From the NCBI RefSeq assembly GCF_951801035.1, contig NZ_CATOKT010000004.1: 64,000 bases of DNA; one strand, given 5' to 3'. The notes below the pieces were generated by a model that searched no databases, was not told the DNA's origin, and saw only the letters and a list, made by a program, of their open reading frames with translations. A program made the position numbers and the translations under genes. Source of the stretch: Adlercreutzia sp910585575 (GTDB taxonomy: Bacteria > Actinomycetota > Coriobacteriia > Coriobacteriales > Eggerthellaceae). This document shows, one piece after another, positions 8,496-17,223 of the stretch (its first letter is position 1; every line of letters begins with the position of its first letter).

Positions 8496-8523
8496 CTAAT
8501 AGCTGCCCCAAGGGGAAACGCAA
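8496..8523 (-). promoter_or_regulatory. Candidate promoter of cytochrome module 2
   Basis: On the minus strand TTGCGT, a 16-base spacer and TATTAG. The spacer TTTCCCCTTGGGGCAGC resembles that of the module 1 promoter at 5656-5684, sharing CTTGGGGCA at the same place. Confidence 0.45.
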
Positions 8524-8602
8524 GGGATAATTTCTAAGTTTTTTACTTCGGATTACCGCTAAGGCCTCGCTCGCCCAACCCCCTGAACGGCGCTCTCTCC
8601 GC

Positions 8603-9469
8603 TCATGCCCCCGTCGCGTCGGAGCGGGCGTGCAAGGCAAGGTACTGGGCAATTTCCGCAGCAAGATCGCTGGTGTGCACGCACCACAGCTGAAGCTGGG
8701 AACCCGCGCCGCGCACCGGCACCGCGCGCTCCCCGGGAAGAAGATTGTCGAAGGACATGGTCATATTGCTCATGAAGCGGGGCAGCTCCGAGCTGCGGGC
8801 CAGGCCCAAGAGCGTCGCCCTGTCTTCTTGGACGAGCAAGCGAAGGTTCGGCGCTTCCCGACGCACTATATCGAGCCAGTCCCCCACATGATCCTGGATC
8901 AGGAAGCTTTGGCTCCCCAATTCCTCAAGCGTCACCTCATCGGCATCGTGCAAAGGATGGGAGGCAGGAAAGACCGCGAACAGCTGCTCCACCACCCATT
9001 TGTAGCACGTGAGATGCTCCCCCTGCAGGGGCTCCGCCATAAAGGCCACCTGCAAGTCCCCCGCTTCGATGCCTTTCTTGAGAAGCGTCGTGGGCACGAT
9101 GGTCGACGAGAAGATGATCTCGGGAAACTCGTTGGCAAGCACCGGCAGCATGCCCCACAGCGCTGGCGGCGTGCAGGCGCCCACGGTGGTGACGGCATGG
9201 GTTGCACCTTCGGCGCGCAAGCGGTTTTCCATGTCAGCTGTGCGCTTGAGAATATCGCGCGCCATGTCCGCAGCACGCCACCCTGTCTCCGTAAGATGAA
9301 AATCGTTCTTGCGCGAACGGTCGAACAGCTGCACGCCCAAATCATCTTCCATGCGCTTGAGCGCTCGGCTCAAGGCCGGCTGCGTCAGGTAAAGCCGTTC
9401 GGCGGCCTCGGTTATGGTGCCGCATTCGGCAACGGCCACAAGCCGCTGCATCTGAGACGTCTCCAGCAT
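8603..9469 (-). CDS. LysR-family transcriptional regulator
   Basis: A 288-residue regulator. The start at 9469 is chosen because GGGAGGGG precedes it; the 20 residues upstream do not belong to the family. Residues 1-60 are a classic LysR winged helix (AVAECGTITEAAERLYLTQPALSRALKRMEDD in two parts), and residues about 88-280 form the periplasmic-binding-protein-like effector domain. It is divergent from the flavodoxin-fold lipoprotein gene at 9795 and ends 208 bases before the cytochrome module 2 start, so either could be its target. LysR proteins usually control the divergent neighbour. Confidence 0.9.
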   Translation of the reverse strand: MLETSQMQRLVAVAECGTITEAAERLYLTQPALSRALKRMEDDLGVQLFDRSRKNDFHLTETGWRAADMARDILKRTADMENRLRAEGATHAVTTVGACTPPALWGMLPVLANEFPEIIFSSTIVPTTLLKKGIEAGDLQVAFMAEPLQGEHLTCYKWVVEQLFAVFPASHPLHDADEVTLEELGSQSFLIQDHVGDWLDIVRREAPNLRLLVQEDRATLLGLARSSELPRFMSNMTMSFDNLLPGERAVPVRGAGSQLQLWCVHTSDLAAEIAQYLALHARSDATGA

Positions 9470-9794
9470 AAGAATCCCCTCCCATGAGATGCCGCGCTGA
9501 ATAATGCCCTGATCGGACCATGTCACCATAGGCTCTCCCCTTACGGCAACTTCAAGCTACAAATTCGATCCGTCTCGCCTTGAGCGCGGTTTTCCGCCTG
9601 ACCGCATCGAGGGGGAGTCGGTGGCGCAAAGCCGCTGACGGCGCACTATGCAGCGCAGTCATAACGCAATGATTTCTCGGCATTGTACAGGGGTCTTTCC
9701 AGCGCTTTACCATGAGCCGCATCGAGTCAGGAGGGCTCGAATCGGCGGGCGCAGGGGAATGCGCCACACCGAAACTTTCAGGAAGGAGACCTTC
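9470..9794. promoter_or_regulatory. Divergent intergenic region with candidate LysR box
   Basis: 325 bases between two divergent genes. A TATG-N9-CATA dyad at 9647-9663 fits the T-N11-A LysR pattern. No strong sigma-70 promoter was recognised. The site assignment is inference. Confidence 0.3.
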
Positions 9795-10733
9795 ATGGAA
9801 ATCGAAAACGAGATTAGTCGTCGCGACATGCTGAAGGGCGCCGCCATGACGGCCGCGGCCCTCGGCGTTGCCAGCCTGGCCGCCGGTTGCGCTCCGCAGC
9901 CCGCCGCCGAAAGCTCCGGCAAGGCCGCCAGCTCGGGCGCTGCGGCTGCCTCGACGAGCATGGCCTCGACCCAGGGCACTTCGACCCAGGCAGAATCTAC
10001 CGGCGGCCACGGCTTCACCCGCAACGACGGCGAGGGCTTCAACGCCAAGTGGGGCGACACCACCATCGAGGACTACAGCGGCCAGAACTTCGAGGACGTG
10101 CTGGACGGCTGGTTCAACTACGATTGGAACTACACCCGCGATTTCGCTGAGCCCCTTGAGCGCCATCACGTCACCGTGCTGGTGTCTTCGGCCACGGTTG
10201 GCGGCAACGGCGACACTCTGGCCCAGACCGTCGTCGACGAAATCGGCGACCAGGCCGACGTCGAGGTGGTGTACCTGCGCAACCTGCTGATCAACCCCGT
10301 TATGCAGATCGGCAGCGAGCCGCCCGTCAGCTCCACCACCACCCCCATCGACGGCATGGACGTGGTGATCCAGGCCCTGCATCGCGCCGACACCGTCATC
10401 GCCATCGCCCCGACCTACTTCAACAACGTGCATGGCCGCCTCATGGACACCATCACCCGTACGTGGATGCCCTGCTGGCGCAACGACAGCTACGAGTACG
10501 GTCCGGTCAAGCGCACGGGCGTCATGCTCACCTGCACCGGCTGCCCGGCCGACTACCTGAAGACGGTGACCCGCGCCTTCTTTACCATGGCCGACCTGTC
10601 CATCATCTCGCCGGAGTATCGCACCGAGGTCTTCAACGGCTGCGGCACCCCGGATACGGTTGCCAGCACCGAAGAGTACCTGGAGACGGCACGCTCTCTG
10701 GCTCGCTGGGCCATCCGCGCCGACGAGGAGTAA
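9795..10733 (+). CDS. Tat-exported flavodoxin/FMN-reductase-fold lipoprotein
   Basis: A 312-residue protein with a twin-arginine leader (SRRDMLKG) and a lipobox ending in AAGC near residue 35, then a Ser/Ala/Thr linker to about 75. The rest resembles the NADPH-dependent FMN reductase/flavodoxin fold: strand VTVLVSSATVGGNGDTLAQ with the phosphate-binding loop, then IAIAPTYFNNVHGRLMD and MLTCTGCPADYL. Tat export suggests folding with bound FMN in the cytosol before export. The ATG at 9795 has an AGGAAGGAG site. It could act as a surface flavin reductase or electron carrier; the partner is unknown. Divergent from a LysR gene. Confidence 0.8.
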   Translation: MEIENEISRRDMLKGAAMTAAALGVASLAAGCAPQPAAESSGKAASSGAAAASTSMASTQGTSTQAESTGGHGFTRNDGEGFNAKWGDTTIEDYSGQNFEDVLDGWFNYDWNYTRDFAEPLERHHVTVLVSSATVGGNGDTLAQTVVDEIGDQADVEVVYLRNLLINPVMQIGSEPPVSSTTTPIDGMDVVIQALHRADTVIAIAPTYFNNVHGRLMDTITRTWMPCWRNDSYEYGPVKRTGVMLTCTGCPADYLKTVTRAFFTMADLSIISPEYRTEVFNGCGTPDTVASTEEYLETARSLARWAIRADEE

Positions 10734-10815
10734 ACCCTTCGCAGCACAAGCTTGCGCCACCCTCATAGACACGCCATCGGGCTCCCTTCCTCCCCCTTCG
10801 CCCGATAGCGCTCGA

Positions 10816-10853
10816 AGCGAGGCGCCCCTGCCATGCGGGGGCGCCTCGCTTTG
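10816..10853 (+). terminator. Terminator of the flavodoxin-fold gene
   Basis: Stem AGCGAGGCGCCCC / GGGGCGCCTCGCT followed by TTTG on the plus strand, 83 bases after the stop codon. Confidence 0.65.
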
Positions 10854-10899
10854 CGATAGGACAGCTCAGTCCAATCTGCTTCTTGCGACATTGCGAGCA

Positions 10900-10937
10900 G
10901 AAAAAAAGCGAGCGCCCCGAAGGGCGCTCGCTTTTAA
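10900..10937. terminator. Bidirectional terminator between flavodoxin gene and clpC
   Basis: A run of A's, GCGAGCGCC, a CCGAAGG tip, GGCGCTCGC and a T run: symmetrical, so it can act for both strands. It lies 60 bases beyond the clpC stop. With the hairpin at 10816 it accounts for most of the gap 10734-10996. Confidence 0.85.
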
Positions 10938-10996
10938 TTAAAGCAGCCTGCGATTAAAGCGCTCTGTTTGACACTTACTCGGCGCTTGCCCGCCGT

Positions 10997-13573
10997 CTAC
11001 TCGGCGCCGCCGGAGAGGGCGCCGGCCGGAGCCGACGGGGTGACGCCAGCGTGGCCCAGGTCGTAGTTGGTGAGCAGCTGCTCGGCCTCGCGGGCGATGG
11101 AGTCGCGCTTGCGCGGGGCGGGAATGGAGCCCGTGCCCTCGTTGAACACCAGCTCTTCGCCGGCCTCGTCCACGGTAACGTCCACCACCGAGCCGCTGGT
11201 CCAACGGCCCTCGAGAATCTGCTCGGACAGCGGGTCCTCCAGCAGGCGCTGGATGGCGCGGCGCAACGGGCGGGCGCCGAAGGCGGTGTCGGTGCCTTCC
11301 TTCGCCACCAGGCGCTTCGCGGCATCGTCCAGGTTGATGGTCATGTTCTGGGCGATCATGCGCTCGCGCAGCTCGGCCACCATGAGGTCCACGATCTGCA
11401 CGATCTCGTCCTCGGTCAAGCTCTTGAACACGATGATCTCGTCGATACGGTTCAGGAACTCGGGACGGAAGGCGTTCTTCAGCTCGTGCATGACGCGGCT
11501 CTTGATCTCCTTGTCAGACAGACCGTTCTGGCCAGAGTTCGAGAAGCCCAGCGTCGTGGTGGTGGTAATGTCGCGGGCGCCCACGTTCGACGTCATGATG
11601 ATGACGGTGTTGCGGAAGTCCACGGTACGGCCCTGGGCGTCGGTCAGGCGTCCCTCCTCCAGAATTTGCAGGAGGATGTTGAACACGTCGGGGTGCGCTT
11701 TCTCGATCTCGTCGAACAGCACCACCGAGTAGGGACGCTGGCGCACGGCCTTGGTCAGCTGGCCGCCCTCGTCGAAGCCCACGTAGCCCGGAGGCGAACC
11801 CACCAGACGGCTGACCGTGTGCTTCTCCATGTACTCGGACATGTCGAAGGACAGCAGCGCGTCCTCGGAGTTGAACAGGAACTCAGCCAAGGCCTTGGAC
11901 AGCTCGGTCTTGCCCACGCCCGAGGGGCCCAGGAAGATGAACGAGCCTGCGGGGCGCTTCGGGTCCTTCAAGCCCGAACGGCTGCGGCGGATAGCCTTCG
12001 ACAGCGCGGTGACGGCCTCGTCTTGGCCGATGATGCGCTCGTGCAGCACGCCTTCCATGCGCAGCAGCTTCTCGGTTTCCGCTTCGGTAAGATTGGACAC
12101 CGGCACGCCCGTGGACATGGACACCACATCGGCAATGTCTTCCACGGTGACGTTCTGCACGGTCTTCGAAGTATCCTCTTCCCACTGCTTCTCGGCCTCT
12201 TCGCGCTCGGCCTTCAGCTTGGTTTCCTCGTCGCGCAGTTCGGCGGCACGCTCGTAGTTCTGCTCGCCGATGGCGCGATCCTTATCGGCGCGGCACTTGC
12301 GCAGCTTCTCGTCCAGATCGCGCAGTTCCTTCGGCAGCGTCATGTTGCGGATGCGCATGCGGGCGCCGGCCTCGTCCATAACGTCGATGGCCTTGTCGGG
12401 CAGGTAGCGATCCTGGATGTAGCGGTTGGCCAGCGACACGGCGGCCTGCAGGGCCTCGTCGGTGAAGTGCACGTTGTGGTGCGCCTCGTACTTGTCGCGC
12501 AGGCCCTCCATAATGCGCACGGCCTGCTCTTCGTTGGGCTCGTTGATGGTAAGCGGCTGGAAGCGGCGCTCCAGGGCGGAGTCCTTCTCCAGGTGCTTGC
12601 GGTACTCCTCCAGCGTGGTGGCGCCGATGATCTGGATTTCGCCGCGAGACAGGGGCGGCTTCAGGATGGCGGCCGCGTCGATGGAGCCCTCGGCGGAACC
12701 GGCACCGATGATGGTGTGGATCTCGTCGATGAACAGCAGCACGTCGCCGGCGTCCATGACCTCCTTGATAACCTTCTTCAGGCGCTCCTCGAACTCGCCG
12801 CGGTACTTCGAGCCGGCCACGAGCGCCGACACGTCCAGCGTGATGAGGCGCTTGTCGCGCAGGATGTCGGGTACCTGGTTGGCCACGATGAGCTGGGCCA
12901 GGCCCTCGGCGATGGCGGTTTTGCCCACGCCGGGCTCGCCCAAGATGAGCGGGTTGTTCTTCTGGCGACGCGACAGGATTTGCATGACGCGCTCGATTTC
13001 CGAAGCGCGACCGATGACCGGATCCAGCTTGCCGTCGCGGGCCTTCTTGGTCAGGTCGGTACCGAACTCGGTGAGCATGGAGTCCGACGGGCCCGGGGCG
13101 CCGTCGAATCCGGTGCGGCCGGCGTAGACCGCCGACTGCCCCACCAGGTCGTTCAGGGCGCCGCGCACGTCGTCGCCCGACGTGCCCATGCGGCTGAGCA
13201 CCTCGAGCGCGGTGCCTTCGCCCTCGCGCACAATGCCCAACAGCAAATGCTCGGTGGAGATGTAGGACTGGCCCATCTGCATGGCCTCGCGCAGGGAGTT
13301 CTCCAGCACGCGCTTCACGCGGGGCGTGAAGGACAAGTGGCCGGACACGTCGGTGTCCTCGTCGATGGTGACCACCTGGCGGATGGTTTGCACCACCCCG
13401 TCGTAGGTGACGTTCAGGCGCTCGAGCGCCTGGGCCGCCAGGCCGTCCTTCTCCTGGATAAGACCGAGCAGGATGTGCTCGGTGCCCACATAGGGCTGGT
13501 GAAGCGAGCGCGCCTCATCCTGAGCCAGGACCAGCACCTTGCGTGCCTTGTCCGTGAATTTCTCGAATGACAT
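10997..13573 (-). CDS. clpC: ATP-dependent Clp protease ATP-binding subunit ClpC
   Basis: An 858-residue class I Hsp100 unfoldase of the ClpA/ClpC type, which feeds proteins to ClpP. The N-terminal double Clp-N repeat spans 1-145, Walker A of the first AAA+ domain is GEPGVGKTA (212-220), a UVR-like coiled segment of the M region lies near 415-450 (diagnostic for ClpC rather than ClpA), and the second Walker A is GPSGVGKT near 550. The C-terminal ClpB_D2-small domain is complete, with a short Pro/Ala tail. AGGAACGAGG precedes the ATG. A CIRCE operator lies 92 bases upstream, pointing to HrcA heat-shock control. Confidence 0.96.
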   Translation of the reverse strand: MSFEKFTDKARKVLVLAQDEARSLHQPYVGTEHILLGLIQEKDGLAAQALERLNVTYDGVVQTIRQVVTIDEDTDVSGHLSFTPRVKRVLENSLREAMQMGQSYISTEHLLLGIVREGEGTALEVLSRMGTSGDDVRGALNDLVGQSAVYAGRTGFDGAPGPSDSMLTEFGTDLTKKARDGKLDPVIGRASEIERVMQILSRRQKNNPLILGEPGVGKTAIAEGLAQLIVANQVPDILRDKRLITLDVSALVAGSKYRGEFEERLKKVIKEVMDAGDVLLFIDEIHTIIGAGSAEGSIDAAAILKPPLSRGEIQIIGATTLEEYRKHLEKDSALERRFQPLTINEPNEEQAVRIMEGLRDKYEAHHNVHFTDEALQAAVSLANRYIQDRYLPDKAIDVMDEAGARMRIRNMTLPKELRDLDEKLRKCRADKDRAIGEQNYERAAELRDEETKLKAEREEAEKQWEEDTSKTVQNVTVEDIADVVSMSTGVPVSNLTEAETEKLLRMEGVLHERIIGQDEAVTALSKAIRRSRSGLKDPKRPAGSFIFLGPSGVGKTELSKALAEFLFNSEDALLSFDMSEYMEKHTVSRLVGSPPGYVGFDEGGQLTKAVRQRPYSVVLFDEIEKAHPDVFNILLQILEEGRLTDAQGRTVDFRNTVIIMTSNVGARDITTTTTLGFSNSGQNGLSDKEIKSRVMHELKNAFRPEFLNRIDEIIVFKSLTEDEIVQIVDLMVAELRERMIAQNMTINLDDAAKRLVAKEGTDTAFGARPLRRAIQRLLEDPLSEQILEGRWTSGSVVDVTVDEAGEELVFNEGTGSIPAPRKRDSIAREAEQLLTNYDLGHAGVTPSAPAGALSGGAE

Positions 13574-13664
13574 GGTTGCCTCGTTCCTTGGTTGGTGCCC
13601 GCTTTTCCATGGTGCTCTCTCAAAAATCAGACACGTCGGGCACGGTAAATAGTTCGAAGCCAGT

Positions 13665-13691
13665 TTAGCACTCGCGTCAAGGAATTGCTAA
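13665..13691. promoter_or_regulatory. CIRCE operator (HrcA site) upstream of clpC
   Basis: Inverted repeat TTAGCACTC - 9 bases - AATTGCTAA on the plus strand. The consensus CIRCE is TTAGCACTC-N9-GAGTGCTAA, so the left arm is perfect and the right arm matches 7 of 9. On the clpC coding strand a TTGACG hexamer lies partly in the spacer, so HrcA binding would cover the promoter. Confidence 0.75.
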
Positions 13692-13820
13692 ATCTGCTTT
13701 AACCGAATTCCCTGTTTGTGGGCACGTTGTGTATATGGGCGAGAAAGTCAGGGAAGAGACGGGGCGAAAATCGGCACGCAACGAGGCGGCGGCGCACCTT
13801 GGCGGCCGCAAGAACGCGAG

Positions 13821-14849
13821 CTAGTACTCCGTCTCGCCCTCGTCGTCGGCTTCGCGCGTCGCGGGGGCGCCCCCGTCGCGCGCTGCGTCCTTCGCCGAGT
13901 CGCAAGCCGAGTCGCGGGCCGAGTCCCTGGCGGAATCCCGTGCGGCATCGCGCGAGGAGTCCTCGGCGGAATCGCGGGCGCCGTCGCGCTCGGAGTTGCG
14001 CTTCACATCGCGCTCGATCTTGCGCAAGTTGGCGTTCTGGTACTCCGACACGAAGCCGGCCGAGAATATGCCGCCGGGGATGGCCACCAGGGCCACCGAC
14101 AGGAACATGATGATGGCGCCCACAATGCGCCCGGGCACCGTGATGGGCACGATATCGCCATAGCCTGTGCCCGTCACCGTTTCCACAGCCCACCACAAGC
14201 CCGAGAACAAGCTGTTGAACTCCTTGGGCTGGGCCGGATGCTCGATTTCGTACATCACCACACTGGCCACCACAATGAGCAGCCCGATGACGAGGAACGC
14301 CGCCACAATTTCCGAACGCCGGTTCACCACCACGCGCCCGATGGTGCGCAAGCCGCGCATGTAGCGGCTGATCTTGATGAGGCGCACGAGTCGCACGAGG
14401 TTGATGGCGTTGCGCAACGCGGGCGTGATGGGAAGGAACCACGCCAGCATATTGGGGAAGAACGACAAAAGATCGATGATGCCCAAAGGAGAAATGATGT
14501 ACTTGAGGCGCGCCTTGGCCGGCGAGACGTGGCCGTAGGCCAAGTCGGCAATCCAAATACGGGCGGCGTATTCCACGGCGAAGCAGGCCGTGGAGAAGGT
14601 GTAGAAGACCTGGATGATGTCGCCGGCCACCGGATCGAGCCCCGGCTGAGCCGAGACGAACACGATGGCCGCATTCAGCACAATAAGCACGAACAAGGCA
14701 ATGCCGACGATCTTCCCTGGCAGATTCGCCTTGCGGATGTTCTCCAAGGCGTAGAAGGTCTGGCGCTTGAACTCGGAGGAATCGCCCAACTTGGCGCGCA
14801 GCTCTTCGCGCCGCGTGCGATCGCTGTCCTTGTGCCTGCGCAACGCCAT
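13821..14849 (-). CDS. Voltage-gated-type potassium channel with tetrapeptide-repeat tail
   Basis: A 342-residue six-helix channel. S1-S3 lie near 45-66, 78-100 and 117-138. S4 near 145-168 carries arginines and a lysine every three or four residues (RNAINLVRLVRLIKISRYMRGLR split by helix turns), S5 is near 180-201, the pore loop holds TGTGYGD at 226-232, and S6 is near 240-265. A short coiled stretch follows, then residues about 288-326 are tandem four-residue repeats of the form xRDS/ARDA, giving alternating Arg/Asp charge. AAAGGAGGAG precedes the ATG. It likely sets membrane potential. The tail function is unknown. Confidence 0.88.
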   Translation of the reverse strand: MALRRHKDSDRTRREELRAKLGDSSEFKRQTFYALENIRKANLPGKIVGIALFVLIVLNAAIVFVSAQPGLDPVAGDIIQVFYTFSTACFAVEYAARIWIADLAYGHVSPAKARLKYIISPLGIIDLLSFFPNMLAWFLPITPALRNAINLVRLVRLIKISRYMRGLRTIGRVVVNRRSEIVAAFLVIGLLIVVASVVMYEIEHPAQPKEFNSLFSGLWWAVETVTGTGYGDIVPITVPGRIVGAIIMFLSVALVAIPGGIFSAGFVSEYQNANLRKIERDVKRNSERDGARDSAEDSSRDAARDSARDSARDSACDSAKDAARDGGAPATREADDEGETEY

Positions 14850-14958
14850 GGGCTCCTCCTTTCGCGCTCCATTCGCTCCCTTGCCGATAGACAGCCGTAA
14901 CGGGCAACCACCGCCGGGGGGCGGGCACCTGACGAGCTGTCATCCTTTGATTCTAGAG

Positions 14959-14994
14959 CAAAAGGCCCGCACCTTGAGGGTGCGGGCCTTTTGT
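14959..14994 (-). terminator. Terminator after lysS
   Basis: Stem AAAAGGCCCGCACC / GGTGCGGGCCTTTT with a short loop. The flanking A and T runs make it usable on either strand; it lies 53 bases past the lysS stop. Confidence 0.85.
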
Positions 14995-15046
14995 AAGTAA
15001 TCTGGTAACTGAACGCAACAGCCAGCAACGCTGTTGCGGCCTCAGC

Positions 15047-17008
15047 CTAGTACAGCTTCGCGCCGGCGGGGATGCGGTCGTCCACCATGAGCAGGTTCAG
15101 GGCCTCCTCGGGCTCACCGTCCGGACCCGGCACCTCGTGCACGGCGCTGATGATCATGCCGCAGGAATCGATGCCCATCATCTTGCGCGGCGGCAGATTG
15201 GTGATGGCGATGAGCGTCTTGCCCACCAGCTCTTCCGGCTCGTAGTAGGCGTGGATACCGGACAGGATGGTGCGGGGCTCGTCGGTGCCGTCGTCCAGGG
15301 TGAACTGCAGCAGCTTCTTCGACTTCGGCACGGCCACGCACTCCTTCACCTTCACGGCGCGGAAGTCCGACTTGCTGAAGGTGTCGAAGTCCACCTCATC
15401 GGCGAACAGCGGCTCGATGACCACGTTGGAGAAGTCCACGGGCGCGGGAGCAGCGGGGGCGTCGTCGGCAAAAGCCGAGGGCGCCACGGGGGCCGCTTCG
15501 CCGGCCGCCTTCCCACCAGCGGGAACCTCGTCGCGCATGTGGGGGAACAGCAGCACGTCCCGGATGGACTCGCTATCGGTGAGCAGCATGACCATGCGAT
15601 CGATACCGATGCCCACGCCGCCCGCCGGAGGCATGCCGTATTCCAGGGCGCGGATGTAGTCGGCGTCGAAGCCCATGGCCTCGTCGTCGCCCATATCCTT
15701 CGCCGCCACCTGGGCGCGGAAGCGCTCGGCCTGATCCACCGGGTCGTTCAGCTCGGTGAAGGCGTTGGCGTACTCGTGACCCAGAATAAACAGCTCGAAG
15801 CGCTGGGTGAGCTCGGGGTTCTCCGGATCCTTCTTGGCCAGCGGCGAGATCTCCAGCGGGTGATCGATGACGAAGGTGGGCTGAATGAGCTTCTCCTCGG
15901 CCACGGCCTCGAAAATCTCGCTGATGAGCTTGCCCTTGCCCCAAGCCGCCTCTGCCTTGCCGCCATTCTTCTCCAGGATGGCCACCAACTCGTCGCGGGT
16001 GCGGTCGAAGGACACTTCCTCGCCGGCATGCTCGCTGGCCAGCTCCATCATGGACGCGCGGCGCCAGGTGCCGGACAGATCCACCGGCGTACCCTGGTAC
16101 TCGATCTGCAGGGTACCGCAGGACGCCTGAGCCGCGGCCTTGATGCAGCCCTCGGTGAGGTCCATCATGCCGTCCAGGTCGGAGAAAGCCGCATAGGCCT
16201 CCATGGTGGTGAACTCGGGGTTGTGGTAGGGGTCCATACCCTCGTTGCGGAACTGGCGGCCGATCTCGAAGACTTTCTCGAAACCGCCCACCAGCAGGCG
16301 CTTCAGCGGCAGCTCGGTGGCAATGCGCAGGTAGTAGTCGCGGTCGAGCGCGTTGAAGTGCGTGATGAAGGGCTTGGCGTTCGCGCCGCCGATGATGGCG
16401 TGCAGGAAGGGGGTTTCCACCTCGTAGTAGCCCTGGTCCTCCATGTAGCGGCGGATGGCCGACACAATTTTGAAGCGACGCTCGAAGGTGGTGCGCACCT
16501 CGGGGTTCATGACCAGGTCAACGTAGCGCTGACGATAGCGGGTCTCTTTGTCCGTGAGCCCGTGGAACTTCTCGGGCAGCGGGCGCAGCGACTTGCTCAT
16601 AAGCTCGAAGGACTCCACGGCCACGGACAGCTGGCCGCGCTTCGTGCGCATCATAGTGCCAGTAACGGCGATCCAGTCGCCCACGTCCAAATCGCACAGC
16701 GCCGCGAAGGCCTCGTCGCCCAGGGCGTTGATGCGGCAGAACAGCTGGATGTCCTCGCCGGACTCGCGCAGCTCCAAGAAGGCGATCTTGCCCTGCACGC
16801 GCTTGGCCATGATGCGGCCGGCGATGACGACCTCGTCCTCGGTGGAATCGCCGTCCTCCAGATGCGCGTACTGCTCGTTCAACTGAGCCACCGTATGGCT
16901 GCGCTTGATGGAGTGCCCGTACGGATCCACGCCCGCGGCGATAAGCGCCTCGCGCTTCGCCTTGCGCACCTCGATAGGGTCGTCTTCAATTACTTCAACG
17001 TCAGCCAT
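15047..17008 (-). CDS. lysS: Lysyl-tRNA synthetase (class II) with C-terminal tRNA-binding domain
   Basis: A 653-residue enzyme charging tRNA-Lys. The start at 17008 (MADVEVIEDD) has AAGGAG. The OB anticodon-binding domain covers about 50-150, and the class II catalytic core about 165-500 includes FRNEGMDPYHNPEF (motif 2 region) and GMPPAGGVGIGIDR (motif 3). A low-complexity Ala/Pro linker near 505-535 joins an EMAP II/MetRS-C-like tRNA-binding OB domain (about 545-653, DFRAVKVKECVAVPKSKKL and IAITNLPPRKMMGI parts). Standard LysRS is about 500 residues, so the extra domain is a fusion. Downstream of greA and separated from it by a large stem-loop. Confidence 0.94.
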   Translation of the reverse strand: MADVEVIEDDPIEVRKAKREALIAAGVDPYGHSIKRSHTVAQLNEQYAHLEDGDSTEDEVVIAGRIMAKRVQGKIAFLELRESGEDIQLFCRINALGDEAFAALCDLDVGDWIAVTGTMMRTKRGQLSVAVESFELMSKSLRPLPEKFHGLTDKETRYRQRYVDLVMNPEVRTTFERRFKIVSAIRRYMEDQGYYEVETPFLHAIIGGANAKPFITHFNALDRDYYLRIATELPLKRLLVGGFEKVFEIGRQFRNEGMDPYHNPEFTTMEAYAAFSDLDGMMDLTEGCIKAAAQASCGTLQIEYQGTPVDLSGTWRRASMMELASEHAGEEVSFDRTRDELVAILEKNGGKAEAAWGKGKLISEIFEAVAEEKLIQPTFVIDHPLEISPLAKKDPENPELTQRFELFILGHEYANAFTELNDPVDQAERFRAQVAAKDMGDDEAMGFDADYIRALEYGMPPAGGVGIGIDRMVMLLTDSESIRDVLLFPHMRDEVPAGGKAAGEAAPVAPSAFADDAPAAPAPVDFSNVVIEPLFADEVDFDTFSKSDFRAVKVKECVAVPKSKKLLQFTLDDGTDEPRTILSGIHAYYEPEELVGKTLIAITNLPPRKMMGIDSCGMIISAVHEVPGPDGEPEEALNLLMVDDRIPAGAKLY

Positions 17009-17072
17009 TTTGCACTCCTTGCAGCCGCACAAACAGTAGATTGCATTGTGTCACAGGTCGTTCGTAAAGTCA

Positions 17073-17178
17073 GCGAGAGGCTCTGACGCATTTCAGATTC
17101 GCCCGCCTTCGCACCAAGTTGGCTTCGCCAACGCCGCGTGCGAAAGAAGGGTGAAGATGGAATGCGTCAGAGCCTCGC
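17073..17178. repeat. 106-base three-tier stem-loop between greA and lysS
   Basis: Outer arms pair GCGAG(AG)GCTCTGACGCATT with its complement at 17160-17178. A second tier pairs CCTTCGCAC with GTGCG and AAGG, and the tip is GTTGGC-TTC-GCCAAC. There is no T run, so it is not a simple terminator. It fills most of the 215-base gap between the two genes. It may be a mobile palindromic repeat or a leader structure. Confidence 0.7.
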
Positions 17179-17223
17179 AGCGTCGAGCAGTCCGTGCGTC
17201 CCGTCAGGGCGCACGGAACGGAA

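Noticed and set aside
11051..13570. 839-codon plus-strand frame opposite clpC
   Set aside because: Antisense shadow of a conserved gene; no start signals or recognisable domain.
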